From Rhytidiadelphus loreus (taxonomy: Eukaryota; Streptophyta; Bryopsida; Hypnales; Hylocomiaceae), in contig OX344762.1 of NCBI GenBank assembly GCA_947034895.1, positions 13,459,501 through 13,523,500 of the forward strand: a stretch of DNA of 64,000 nt, written 5' to 3'. Position 1 is the stretch's first letter. Each line of letters begins with the position of its first letter. Of the stretch, positions 12,060 to 23,298 are shown piece after piece. A model generated the notes under the pieces. That model ran no database searches. It was not told the DNA's origin and saw nothing but the letters and a program-made list of their open reading frames with translations. Both the position numbers and the translations under genes were made by a program.

Positions 12060-13015
12060 TTTCCAAATAAATCGTGTTTGAAATAGATAATAAGGATTAG
12101 TTGTGAAAAAAAGGCTAATAACTTTATTACTCCGTATAATTTTGTTGTTGTTGTAGGACGTATAACCTAGTTTGAAAAGATATCAAGGATTAGTAGTGAA
12201 AAGAAAGCTAGTATCTTTTTTATAATTCCGGTGATATTGTAGAATTTCAGTAACCTAGTTTGAAATTAAAGATATCAAAGATTAGTTGTAAAAAAGAAAG
12301 AAAAGATTTTAAATTATAATTTCAATGTTGTCATAAATTTGGAAAACCTAATCTGAAAAGATCACAAGAATCAATTGTAAAAAATACAAAATTGTTTTTT
12401 CTTACAATTACAATTGTTTTATCACGAATGTATAAACCAATGTTGAAAAGATGATAATGATTAGTCATTTAAAACAATATGCCTCATTTTTATGTTGTTG
12501 TAGAATCTATAGACTTTGTTTAAAGAGATTATAGGAATTGGTTGTTGAAAGAAAACATATGCTTTATCATTTATTATATCTTTTGTTATTATAGAATACG
12601 TCCTAGTTTGAAAAGTTGATTTGGATCAGTCATGTAAAGACAAGTAATATCGTTTCATATTATTTCTATGTTGTTGTAGAATCTACACACCTAGTCTTAA
12701 AAAGTCAATGCAAATTAGACAAGAAAAGATAACAAAGGTCATTTCTTATCATTTTTATGTTGTCATAGAATCCATGTACAATAAAACCTCTTTAAAGTAA
12801 CAGGTTTGACACATTAAGTTAGAGAGGTTATTACATTAGTGAGGGCCATTTGCAAGCATTCATGACAATTGTATACAACCCAGTCCGGGATGAACAATCA
12901 ATACTACCGTACCTTAGAGAAGAGGTTTATCACTTTAAAGAATATTGTTTTAGAGAGGTTCTATTGTACTTAGTTTTGAAGATAACAAGAAGTAGTTGTG
13001 AAAACAATAGACCGT
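12060..13015 (+). repeat. Diverged minisatellite-like array (~95-bp unit) upstream of the SDN-like gene
   Basis: About eight diverged units share TTTATGTTGTTGTAGAATC, then CCTAGTTTGAAAAGAT and GATTAGTTGTGAAAA. The array is interrupted at 12779-12966 by an Emigrant-like MITE and resumes exactly after it (ACTTAGTTTTGAAGATAACA). It ends about 180 bp before the SDN-like ATG. Confidence 0.7.
12779..12966. mobile_element. Emigrant/pogo-like MITE with TA target duplication
   Basis: The left end CAATAAAACCTCTTTAAAGT and the right end, read in reverse, CAATAGAACCTCTCTAAA form terminal inverted repeats. TA flanks both ends (12777-12778 and 12967-12968). The ACCTCT-TAAA motif matches the known plant Emigrant/Lemi family (Tc1/mariner, pogo branch). 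At 188 bp with no coding sequence it is a MITE. It sits inside the surrounding tandem array, whose repeat sequence joins cleanly across the TA. Confidence 0.85.
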
Positions 13016-13193
13016 AGATTTAAAACAAGTTGAGATTTAAGTTCTACTGTCAACAACTTTCCATTTAAAAATTCATTTTTTTATTTATAAAACTAACGGA
13101 CTATCTAGCTTATTCATTAGGCTGAAAATTTTCTCTATATTTTCCAATCCATAGTCTTTAATCTAATCAGTTTTATTGTTTCTATTTTGGGGG

Positions 13194-14261
13194 ATGCTTT
13201 GCAGCTTAGCTATGACAACCAACAATGAGATGAGTGATCCAACTCCTCATATGACCGATTCCACCAATTTTGCTGAATTCTTAGATATCGATCACACAAT
13301 TCTCAAGAAAATTGTGAATGGTAGTGCATGGATGCAAATCAAGGGGAAACTGCGAGACCACAAGGTTTTAGTGCCACTTGTGAACAACATGGAGGGAGGG
13401 ACTCTTGGTGGTGTCTTAGAGCATCCTGATTTTCAAATCATGGTCAAGACATTGAAGACATCGGAGCTTGAAGACCTCACAAAGACTAAAAAGCAAGGTG
13501 TGGACGTGCTCGCTACTTTTGTGCAAACTTATACCAAAGAAGAAGACATCCAATTGGCAAAGCGGGTCAGGAACTGGGCAATGTATATGGCAAGACAACT
13601 AGTACTAAACGAAACTCACCCATTTGCAAATTCTTTGGAGCAAAAGTTTGTAGAGGATGCTCAATCTGATTATTTATTTTGGAAGAATTACAACTTCAAA
13701 TCCTGGATGAAGGATTGGAAACACCCAGTTCGAAGAGACCCAAGTAGCCTTGTGAAGTTGATTTCAATCGACTCCGAAAAGGTCTATTGTAAAGGAGATG
13801 GTCGTGGATTTTTTTGCGTTGCTCGTTTGTGTGTAGTTGGGAGTGATTACAGGACATTAATTGATGAATTTGTTAAACCCGCCGCAATGGTGACCAACTA
13901 TTACACACATATCCATGGGATTACAGAGGAGGATCTCCATACAGCTACTCTCACACAAGTTGATGCTCAAGCGTTGGTGATGGATTTAGTACGAACTCCA
14001 GGCACTATTCTTGTAGGACATTCTTTGTTTAATGACTTGAAGGTATTGCAAATTGACTACAAAAGGGTGATCGATACAGCAATGTTGTTTAGCAAGCATA
14101 GAAAAAATGCAAACGAGCTTTATAGCCTTAAAGATTTGTGTGAAAAGGTTTTGGGGTACAAGTTGAGAGAGGAAGGCAAACCTCATGATTGCCTACTCGA
14201 TGCTATCGCACCGATGAAGTTGGTTCATCACCTACTTAGGATGATGGGTTCGGATGACTAA
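13194..14261 (+). CDS. SDN-like 3'-5' exonuclease (DEDDh family), single exon
   Basis: This is a 355-residue protein from ATG 13194; an alternative start is ATG 13212. Residues 187-350 form an RNase T/DEDDh exonuclease domain. D193 and E195 lie in ISIDSEKV, D281 in GHSLFNDLKVL, and H331 and D336 in KPHDCLLDA, so all five catalytic residues are present. The layout, with an N-terminal helical region (TFVQTYTKEEDIQLAKRV) before the nuclease, matches plant SMALL RNA DEGRADING NUCLEASES, which trim mature miRNAs from the 3' end. Plant SDNs as I recall them are longer (about 400 residues), with a C-terminal extension absent here, and have many introns; this copy shows none in the coding region. TTTGCAG at 13198-13204 could be a 3' splice site of a 5' UTR intron, which would favour the 13212 start. 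It may be a retrocopy. Confidence 0.88.
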   Translation: MLCSLAMTTNNEMSDPTPHMTDSTNFAEFLDIDHTILKKIVNGSAWMQIKGKLRDHKVLVPLVNNMEGGTLGGVLEHPDFQIMVKTLKTSELEDLTKTKKQGVDVLATFVQTYTKEEDIQLAKRVRNWAMYMARQLVLNETHPFANSLEQKFVEDAQSDYLFWKNYNFKSWMKDWKHPVRRDPSSLVKLISIDSEKVYCKGDGRGFFCVARLCVVGSDYRTLIDEFVKPAAMVTNYYTHIHGITEEDLHTATLTQVDAQALVMDLVRTPGTILVGHSLFNDLKVLQIDYKRVIDTAMLFSKHRKNANELYSLKDLCEKVLGYKLREEGKPHDCLLDAIAPMKLVHHLLRMMGSDD

Positions 14262-14650
14262 TTGAGTGTTGTACGTAATTGTGGACTTTGAGGATTCTAG
14301 AATTTGGTAGATAGTCACTTGTAGTGGAAAATTCTTTATAATAAGTGTTTGTTGCTTGCAACATCACTTTGAATGTATGTCACTTACTATTAATTCTTGT
14401 ATCCTTGGACATCTCAAATGTGGAGTTTTTCAATATGTTTAGAGAAATTTGTTTAGAAGCAGTTCTGAAATAGATATTTAGGATGTTCAAGAGACACTTT
14501 TGAAATTAGTTAGGTCTTCACTTTGATATTAAGGTTGATTAGTTGATATGATTATTTGGTTGTGTTAAGGTTGAAACACTAAATATCTTACACTTCCCCT
14601 TGCTTTCCCCCTAACAAGTGTGTGGTGAAAGGGATGAATTTTTTTGGTGA

Positions 14651-15593
14651 CACTACAAGAAAAACAATGTATAAATGACTGCAAAGAATGACTGCATAGG
14701 AGTCATTGTGGACAAAAATGACTGCAGTGTGATTTTGGCTCCTAGAGTCATAGTGGACTAGTCATTTTTATAAATGACTGCCATCCATCCATCCATTATC
14801 ACCATCCATTGTGAGCTTGGATGGGGTTTTGGATGAAACTTCCAAAGTGGTAAATCTAGGAAATTTGAATATTATTTTTTGAAATCTAGGATTATATTCT
14901 GAAATCTAGGAAATGTGAATATTTTTCTTCTAAAATCTAGGATTGTATTCTAAAATCTAGGAAATGTGAATATTTTTCTTTTGAAATCTAGGATTGTATT
15001 CTAAAATCTAGGAAATGTGAACATTATTTTATAAAATCTAGGATTATATTCTAAAATCTAGGAAATTTAAATATTTTTCTTCTGAAATCTAGGAAATGTG
15101 AATATTATTTTCCAATATCTAAAAGATCTGAAGATTATTTTTGAATTGTGGTGAAATGTGCAAAATGAGTACACCATATACTAAACACCATACATCATAT
15201 ACAAATACATGATTCATACACCACATACAAATACATGATTCATACACCATATACAAATACATGATTCATACATCATACACCATATACAAATACACAATAC
15301 ACTATATTTTACATATGTGTCAAATGGATTTTCAAGCCATTTAGTGTGTGAATACAAAGAGTTCAAATAACACGCCTTTTATACAAGTGGGGTGGTAGGA
15401 GGCAAGACAAATCATGTGGGATTTGTAAAATGTTGATGCAATAGTAGAGTAGTGATGTGGAAGTCATTATGTAGTTGTGTTAGAGTATAATCCCAAACCC
15501 TTGGTGCAATTAGGGAACATGAGTCATATTCAAGTTGTTCCGGACAAGCAGTCATTCTTCTATGGTTACATTTACCCCCATTTCCTTGTAGTG
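14651..15593. mobile_element. CACTA (En/Spm)-type non-autonomous element with TGA target duplication
   Basis: It starts CACTACAAGAAAAACA and ends CCATTTCCTTGTAGTG, the classic CACTA terminus. A perfect 3-bp duplication, TGA, flanks it (14648-14650 and 15594-15596). Subterminal repeats based on AATGACTGCA and its partial complement occur at 14660-14790. The interior holds a diverged array of AAATCTAGGAAATGTGAAT units (14850-15115) and about five copies of ATACAAATACATGATTCATA (15165-15300). No transposase frame is visible in its 943 bp. Confidence 0.92.
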
Positions 15594-15632
15594 TGAGAAT
15601 ATTTGCCTACTCCACTAAAAAACCAATGCAAG

Positions 15633-16043
15633 TCATTTCGTAATTTTCTCATACTCACACAATATTCTATAAATTTTTTTAGTTGAAAGCATAGGATAGC
15701 TATTCATGTCCCCTAAACTCCCTGTAAGTAGACACCCTTGAAGTATGGAATGCCCAAATCCCATAGGTTGCCTCAAGAAACTTTTCAAGTGCTCTTGAAA
15801 TGTTGTGGTAGTTTGGGGTGAAGGTATGTGGCCATTCATGACTAAAACGTAGATTATGGAATGTAGAATAGGGTTGGTTTGGAGCATTTTACCTTCGTTA
15901 GAGGAAATTCTTTTATTGATTATGTCTTTTGGACAAAGACTATAACATCCACTATGTTTTTTAATTAGAGTATTCCAAATCCTATCTACAACCACATTCA
16001 CATTGCACAATGTGATTAAGGTTTGGTTGAAGGATGGATTCAT
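15633..16043 (-). CDS. Unrecognised ORF, 136 codons, related to a fragment at 53.5 kb
   Basis: From the ATG at 16043 the frame runs 136 codons to the stop at 15633. I do not recognise the protein. It contains QTLITLCNVNVVVDRIWNT, and a minus-strand fragment at 53523-53660 encodes QTLTTLCSVNVVVGRIWK in frame, so the peptide belongs to a repeated coding family, perhaps part of a mobile element. It ends 40 bp from the right end of the CACTA element but lies outside that element's target duplication. No introns, promoter or targeting signal could be judged. It may be a decayed fragment. Confidence 0.3.
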   Translation of the reverse strand: MNPSFNQTLITLCNVNVVVDRIWNTLIKKHSGCYSLCPKDIINKRISSNEGKMLQTNPILHSIIYVLVMNGHIPSPQTTTTFQEHLKSFLRQPMGFGHSILQGCLLTGSLGDMNSYPMLSTKKIYRILCEYEKITK

Positions 16044-16067
16044 GTAGTTGAATCCCTTCTTATCCAA

Positions 16068-18144
16068 TTGGTCACACAGGGGGGGTGATTCTTTTTGATA
16101 AAAATACCTTCTAATTTTAATTTTGCTTGCATATCATTGATTTAATGTTTTCTTTGTTTGATTTTTCCACTAATGTATCTACTATTAATAAGCTACTATT
16201 AATGTTTACCTAAGATAGAGCTTCATGGTCACACCGTTCTTGTTACATTCTAAATTCATATTTGCAATCAAAGGTCCCAAATTAGGTAGTAGTGATGAAC
16301 ATAGAATTAATACAACACAAAATAGGAGATTTTCTTATAACAATTATCCTATAGAACACAAAATTCACCTTGTAGAATCCACTTTCTGTAACCACATTAA
16401 TGTCCAAACTTTAATACAATGTAGAAGGGACTACTTTCTATACCATCACCACAAGTTGGTGTTGAAAAAAATATGGTGTGGAAATAGATGACAAATTTAT
16501 CAATTGAATTAAGGAACTACAGTCCAAACATTGCATCTATTTCCAAATTACCACAATTTCAGTGTAATAGTGCTCTGTTTTGATACTCACAACCTCTAAT
16601 CATTGAGATGTAGTTTCAACACGGTTTTCAATACAATTTATGATTTGAAAAAAATTATTTCTAAAAAAAAGGATGATGGAATTTATAGAAAATCATATAT
16701 TTTCAAAAAACGATTTTTTGTATGTTGAAAAAAATGAACCTTTTTGTTTTTAAGTGTGTTCTGAATTTTAATTTTCTACTTTAATTCATTATTTGTTTGG
16801 AATTGTTGTCTTGACCATTGAAAATGGTACTAGTCTCATTTTGATACATTAATAATATCTTTGAATCTTGTTGAAATCAATAAAATTAGATTTGTCTAAA
16901 TTAGATTATATTTGGATTCATAAACTTACAAACATTCTAGTGGGATGTATTTTACTTTGGGTTTTAAACAATTTTAAAAGTTGAATGACCTTCTCACCAA
17001 CATCCAACCTTTGTCTCTTATTCCATACTTTTGAATATCAAACTAATTTTTAAAAAAATAGATATTTATAGGATTTCAAGGGTGGGATTTATTCCATTGA
17101 ATATGAAATTCAATTACCAATAGATTACTAAAGGGAAAAAAGAAAACATGAAAACTAGAGATACATTAGATTTAATCACTAAAGATGGATGGGTCAAAAA
17201 TTGGCAAATCCTTAGAAAACTACCCCAAGTCAATGCTCTTTAAAAGATAAGCTATTAATCAAATTTTCTTCATTTTTTGGAATTATAACCCTAGGATCCT
17301 ATTCTTGACTAGTATTGGGATCACACTTGAAAATTTTGGGATCTAAAAGCAATTTATGTGCAAAGTACAGTAAAATGTTTATTTCAAGATTGCTTGGACA
17401 GTTGACAATGCACCTTTGTCACACTTTTGAGCCTTGTAACTCAAATTTTCTTTGTTAGGAAGATTTTAAAGCTTCAGATTTGAGTTCAACCTCAAGTTAA
17501 GAAGTATGCAAATTTTCAAATCAAAATGATGTTGCATTCCCCCTTGCCCAAGTTGGGGCTCAAAACAAATAATATACATTATTTTACTTTAATCCAATGG
17601 ATCTTCATAAAGATTAAAATCCATAGAAAATTGTTTGTTTTCCTAGTCTCTATAAGAAAATGAGGAAAAAAATCCCCAAATCTAGTACTTCATTGGATAC
17701 CTCTATTATGAAGCATACATTTAGATAGATTTTAATTTTCGTAAGTCAAACTCATGATACAATTGCTCGAATGCAAAGGTCACAGAACATTACTGAATTT
17801 CAGTTGTGAGTGTACAATAAAATGCCAGTGTACAATGGCACAACGACATGAATATCAAGCAAGTAAGGTTGCAGATTAGCAACAAGCACAAAATTATTGA
17901 AATACTTTCAACATTAGAATCTTTCATTTTCAAAATGGAAAGCTTCAACTTTTGAGGTTCCTACATATCCCGGATTATCTACAATGAAGGGTTCAAATTC
18001 TCATCTCTCTTTTTACACATGATAATCTTGAAAAACCGTTGCCTCAAAAACCAAAAGACAAGTCCTACGTTTCAAAAGCTACCATCAATTATTTTAAAAA
18101 CTTGATAAGATTTTTCCGCCAATAAATCCAAGGAATCTCAGGGG
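16068..18144. other. Intergenic sequence, no gene seen
   Basis: No supported gene or clear element. The right end, from about 17.8 kb, probably includes the 3' UTR of the minus-strand CSA-like gene. I could not place a polyadenylation site. Confidence 0.4.
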
Positions 18145-21100
18145 TTAATCACTCCAAGCATCTTCATCTGCCTTTAGAGCCGTGACACCACCTTTCAACC
18201 TTTCTTCCTCTTCCTGTACAAGCAAACAAACGATAGTCGTGTGAGTTGAACACAATGACTGATAATAGCAAGTTCTGAAAACCAATTACCCCCCTACAAC
18301 AATTATAACAGACATGTGAGGTTGTATTTCTCACATCTGAGGCGGCATTACAAAACTAAAGAATCCACGCTTCAAGACACAATAGATGAAAAGAAAGAAC
18401 AAGAAGTGAAAAAACAGGAAACGAAATCCAATTTTTATATTTTTTGGTTGCTGCTCCAAACGAAAAGCGGTTAGTAAAACATGGATTAGGATACATGAAA
18501 AGCTGATCAAATATCAAGTATCTACTGGCCTGATCCTCAACAGGAACCTGCTTCGGTGGAGACCAAACAAGAATCTGACGATCACTGCTACCAGTATAAA
18601 GCTCCTGCAGAAAAGTCAAAATGTGAAAATCTTACCAACAGTAGGTGACTAGCCAGATGTTCAGGCATAAGCCTATCTAAAATACAACAAAATCCTCTCC
18701 GATGGCAGTACAGAGCTCAATCTAGGTATTCATCCAACTTAATTGTTCCATTTTTGTTACAATGAATCACTCATTAAACAATTGCAATAAGGTAGTTGGC
18801 ATTTCACTTCAATTTATAGCAGCTGTTCTAAACCATCTCTTGAAAAAAAAGCCAGGACACAGAAAATACCTGATCCTCTGGAAGAAAAGCACAGCAATTT
18901 ACATTATCGTAATGTCCAACTAATTTTGAGTGCATGCGACCACTCCAAATATCATAAGTCTGCCACTCAGAACCAAAACACGAGAGATGGTGACATTGAT
19001 GAATGACAAGTGAACAACCCAGCGAGACTAATACCCTCCAGATAAATTCTATTGCACAATCAAAAACATTCTGATTTGTAGAGAAACATTTAACAACCTG
19101 AATTGAATGGGACGATGCGACGAATAGGAGTGAGGAATCCATAGACACAGCTAATTGACTTCCTTGGTGGGCTCTTATCCTTGTTGCCTCATAGTTCACG
19201 AGAGTGTTGCAACCTGACTCTATATCCCACAGGCGCACTCTTGAGTCTGTGCCTGATCCATAGGAGCACAATTTAGAGCCATAAGCTTTTGCAAAGTAGA
19301 CAGAAAACTTGCAAGCCTCTTCAAGGTGATGCACTCGAGTTGAGCATATGAAAACACAACATATACGAAAGTGATCATCCAAATGAGAAAGTCTACAGTA
19401 GCTAGCAAATCATTCATTATAGCATCATCGTCGTTCCATCATGTGGCCCACCTAGGAATTGGAACTCAAGCTAAATGAGGCTGCGAGAAACGTCAAACAA
19501 TTAGGCTGATCTGCAAGACATACCAGCACTGAAGAGGTGTAAACCATCGGCTGAGGTTTGCAGAGAAGTAACTGAGCCATAGTGAGCTGTTGACCGATCA
19601 CTTGCCGACATCATTCCTGGATGCTGTCTTTGAACTGCGGTCTCCTTAATTCTGGCATTCTTCAGTGTTGATGACGCATCACTCAACTTGGCCCGCTTGA
19701 CCCCTTGCTGCGGCCTACTAGAACTGCTGCCCATTGAAGCTGTTGCCTGTACAGTGCCTATTAGTAACTGCATCTTCCAGCAAGTTAAGGTAGAATCGAG
19801 ACGTCCAGATCGTACAAATCAGCCCTACTATGAACATATTTCGTACACTTATGGAACTCAAGATTGACAAATCACAAGAAGTATGCAAGTGATGTTGAAC
19901 GGTCAAAATGATAATGATTCATACGAAGAAAGCATCACTATGAATTCTACTGTAAGAGGCAATAGAGCTGACTCCAATTACTTGTGTACATTAGCTTCAA
20001 AGTTTAGAACGGGTTAGCCAGGCCAATGAATTAGAAGTTTACCAGATCTTGCCTCGGATGGGCACTAGTGACCGCACTCGGCCGCTTTTCAATCTGTGAA
20101 CGGTTATGGTCAAGAACTTGAAAGCAACCAGCCCGGCGTATATCCCAGAAGCGGATAGCCCCATCACATCCCCCGGAGTAAAGCACCCACTCACTGGACG
20201 CAGACCACTGCAATGCCCACACTCCATCTGCCAAAACCATGTCCGGTAAGAGACTCATTCTTGAACACAACATCAGTGGACCTGAACTTATATTACCTAC
20301 TTAATTGATTGTAGAAATGCAACTATGACCCTCGAACCATAACACAACTTCTCAAAACAAGGTCTACTGTGACTACAACCCGGACCAACATATACTAAGT
20401 ACCTCGATGTCCGGATAGAGTATGAGTGCATGCTCCAGAAGCCAGATCGCACAGTCGCACCCTTACATCCTCTGTTCCAGCAGCTACGAGCATGTGTGTC
20501 GTGGCCATGGCTGACATTGAAATGGCGTACACTTTCCCAGGCATTTTAAATTGTTGCTCCACCTGCAACATATCCAAACTTCTTAGATACACTGTGTTGC
20601 ATCAAAGCTTTGTCAACCTGATAACAGTATTTCAGCTAAAACTCAAGAAAGCCGTTTAATCCAAACTGAGGATGAGGAGACGTCGAAGCCTGTCCATGTC
20701 CAGGTGCTTGAAATGAGGGAGGCCTGAGTCATAAGCAACTGCTAAAAACGAATAAGGGGTACTTCAGTTTTCGTTACAACATTATTATGATTTGGATAAC
20801 TAGATTCACGTAAGATAACAAGAGAAAATAGCCTATAGGGTGTGTTAGGTTGTGACTTCAACTGCAAGATTCTCTCCTTTCTTTCCAATTTGAGCCTTGT
20901 GCGAATCTAAGCCCCAAATTCTCGTAAAAAATACTCGAATTTTCGAGTCTAGTTTGAGAATCGCCCCTTGTTGCGAAACTTGTGTAAAACCCTATTGAAA
21001 CCTTTCCTCTTACATCATATGCACACAACATCACCAATAGACCACAAAGTCAAAAGCTTTAGTTGTGAAGCCAAAATGCTCATGTACCTGATGAGTGTTG

Positions 21101-22768
21101 GTGTCCCAGAGATTGATGTTCTTATCGAAGGACCCTGTGACAAAGAGTCCTGTGTCAACCGGATACCACTGAACAGATGACACGGAGTAGAGGTGTCCCT
21201 GAGGCACGGTCTTGTCCACCGTGAAGAGCGCTTCATGCTTGGCAATATGGAGAGCAGAGTCCACAAAAGTGGGTTGCTGAGTATCGTATACCCCCACTGA
21301 ACCGTCCGCAGCTCCTGCAAGCAAATAGCGTGCTTCTGTGCAGTCGATCTGCCAAGCAAGATCCAGCCCAGTTCAGGACTGTACCATACCTCAGTCATTG
21401 AGTCAATTTAGTCCTCACTCGTCTTGACGCTCTCAGAAACAATCTTGAATAAAATGCTGCTATTTCTACATCAGGGTTGTCTTATCATTAAAGTTAGGCC
21501 TCTTCGACATCACACAAGATATTTGATATCTGAATTTCCAGTAATGTTGACGAAGTAGAATAAAGGACCCACTGTGCAACCCACAGTACAGGCCCCGCGC
21601 TCTATACAGTATGGAGGCGACGAAGTCCTATCCAAGTTACAGAGGACGCTAAAAAAACAAATGTCAATAAGATTTACAGGTGAGGGGACCCCTGTTTCCA
21701 TTAAAAACAAAATTATTAGACCAAAGGTTAGACAACCAACACAGTCAGTTCCGGACTGATCTGAAACCCTAATTGCTCCACTCCCTACGATTTGTAATTT
21801 TTGAGGGTCTTTAAAGAGCACCCTCAAGCCGGGCTTTGGGGCCTTAATGTGCAGGGTCCTCCAAAGCATCGGGCTTGAAGGAAGTAACCCTGAGGTGTGC
21901 TGGTTTCCTCTTTCGAGTCTTCCAAAATACAAACTAGTCCTCCAATGTCAATGTCTGTTGAGTGTCGAACATGTAGACGATTTCTTCATATATTCTCAAA
22001 TGTTGTGGAATATAGAGAGGGGTCTTTGAACCATCGAGACGAATATACTAACCATCGTGTCTGTATGCCATGAAAGAACCCTGTTCTACAACTTCTAAAA
22101 TCGCAGGATTGACTGTTCAAAACTGCTCAAGAAAGCTTGCAAATCAGTTGAATGTGAAGCAAATATTTCATGATTGGTGAGAGCAAGCCTGATTCACGAA
22201 TTCTGCACATCTGAGTTGCTAGGAAACGGACTACTATAGTTCTCACGATTGCGTGTTGGATTACCTTGTAGGGCAATTTTGTCGATTTTATTTTCAAAGT
22301 CTCTGTTCTTAAGCTGTAAATACACATTCAAAGATTGAAAGACGTTCAAAAACGTACTAGTTGTTACTGCATCAGTAGCCGAAGAACGAGAATATCCGTT
22401 TTCCGCAATCGAGAAGCAAACAATTGAGAAATAGGGTAAACAAGAAGTTTCAAGATTGGGCGCTCATTTCGCCCATGTAACCCCCTTGGACTTTTGGCAA
22501 GAAAAATTCTTCATGGGGACACATTCATTCTGGAAAAGATTGTAGAACACAAGACCTGCAGGCTGTTGATCCCGCTGTGATGCGCACTCACGATTTCCTT
22601 GTGGGTGGACAAATCGATGTGACGCGCTCGCTCGGCTCGTACGTGAGTTGCAAGCGACCGGGGCCGCGCGGCCCCGACCTCGCGTCGTCGTAACTCTCGC
22701 AACATCACCACGCCATCAACAACAGCAACAGCATGACCATCACAAGCGACCTTCTTCCTCTCGCTCAA
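18145..22768 (-). CDS. CSA: CSA/ERCC8-like WD40 protein, transcription-coupled repair
   Basis: Nine exons, listed from the 5' end: 22556-22768, 21088-21348, 20403-20562, 20043-20227, 19524-19746, 19098-19252, 18870-18959, 18530-18604 and 18145-18213, giving about 476 residues. All junctions keep frame; the last is discussed below. The start region HIDLSTHKEIVSAHHSGINSL is typical of plant CSA. WD40 repeats follow: ARYLLAGAADGSVGVYD, GLFVTGSFDKNINLWDT, VRVRLCDLASGACTHTL, LYSGGCDGAIRFWDIR, GTDSRVRLWDIESG and ELYTGSSDRQILVWSP. The C-terminus ALKADEDAWSD is acidic. CSA is a substrate receptor of CUL4-DDB1 ubiquitin ligase acting in the nucleus on stalled RNA polymerase II. Exon 5 carries a Ser/Lys/Arg-rich insert before the fifth propeller part. 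The last intron needs either a GC donor after codon GEDQ-type Gln (18529-18528) or a GT donor at 18525 with an acceptor 4 nt further on. Confidence 0.92.
21563..21940 (+). repeat. Intron-resident dispersed repeat (copy in CSA intron 1)
   Basis: This block is homologous to the repeat in the CRR6 intron (3356-3722) and, inverted, to 36845-37015. It includes GAGGGTCTTTAAAGAGCACC, GGGGCCTTAATGTGC, GGCTTGAAGGAAG and ACAAACTAGTCCTCC. It sits in the opposite orientation to its host gene. Confidence 0.7.
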
Positions 22769-23298
22769 TTTCTCAATAACCTAATCTCCTGCTGCAAATC
22801 TAAGGAAAAGTAAAAGAAATTCAACACTCAAACTCTCAAGAAACACTCAAAACAGTCCATCTATCACGACGTCAGTGTCTTGCACAAGTGTCACAACCTC
22901 GGTACAGACTTGTCCCCCAAAAGGGCCTCGGAAATATGGTTATAAAACGACCAATTTCATTGTTCATCTTGTGAAAATATAGAATTCAGGTGGGGCCCAA
23001 TTTTATATCACCAGAATCAGTGACGAACATTTCATGTGTTGATCAATAAAAGCTTAGAATTCGACATACTGATAACATAAAATACATGTGGCCAATTTCG
23101 GACTTGCTTCTGGTTAGAAGTTAGAATTGATGGTAACTTCTCGTCGGAAATACTGACGAACGTTCACATTTCGTCCTTGCTCCTTGCTTGAACCCTTCAC
23201 ACTTCGTACTGGGTCCTTGCTCTGATATTTTAGGGACACTATTTTCTGTTGGATTTCTGTTGCGCTACGATGTCCAGCCGCTCGGAATTTGTGCCAGA
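22769..23298. promoter_or_regulatory. Shared bidirectional promoter region of CSA-like and ATP10-like genes
   Basis: The two genes are divergent with about 530 bp between start codons. An ACGT-core element, CACGACGTCAGTG, lies at about 22866 and is the kind bound by plant bZIP factors. A short upstream ORF (ATG at 23270, 10 codons) precedes the ATP10-like start. No clear TATA box was found for either gene. Confidence 0.5.

Noticed and set aside
23188..23298. Longer N-terminus for the ATP10-like protein
   Set aside because: The upstream frame has no ATG before 23299.
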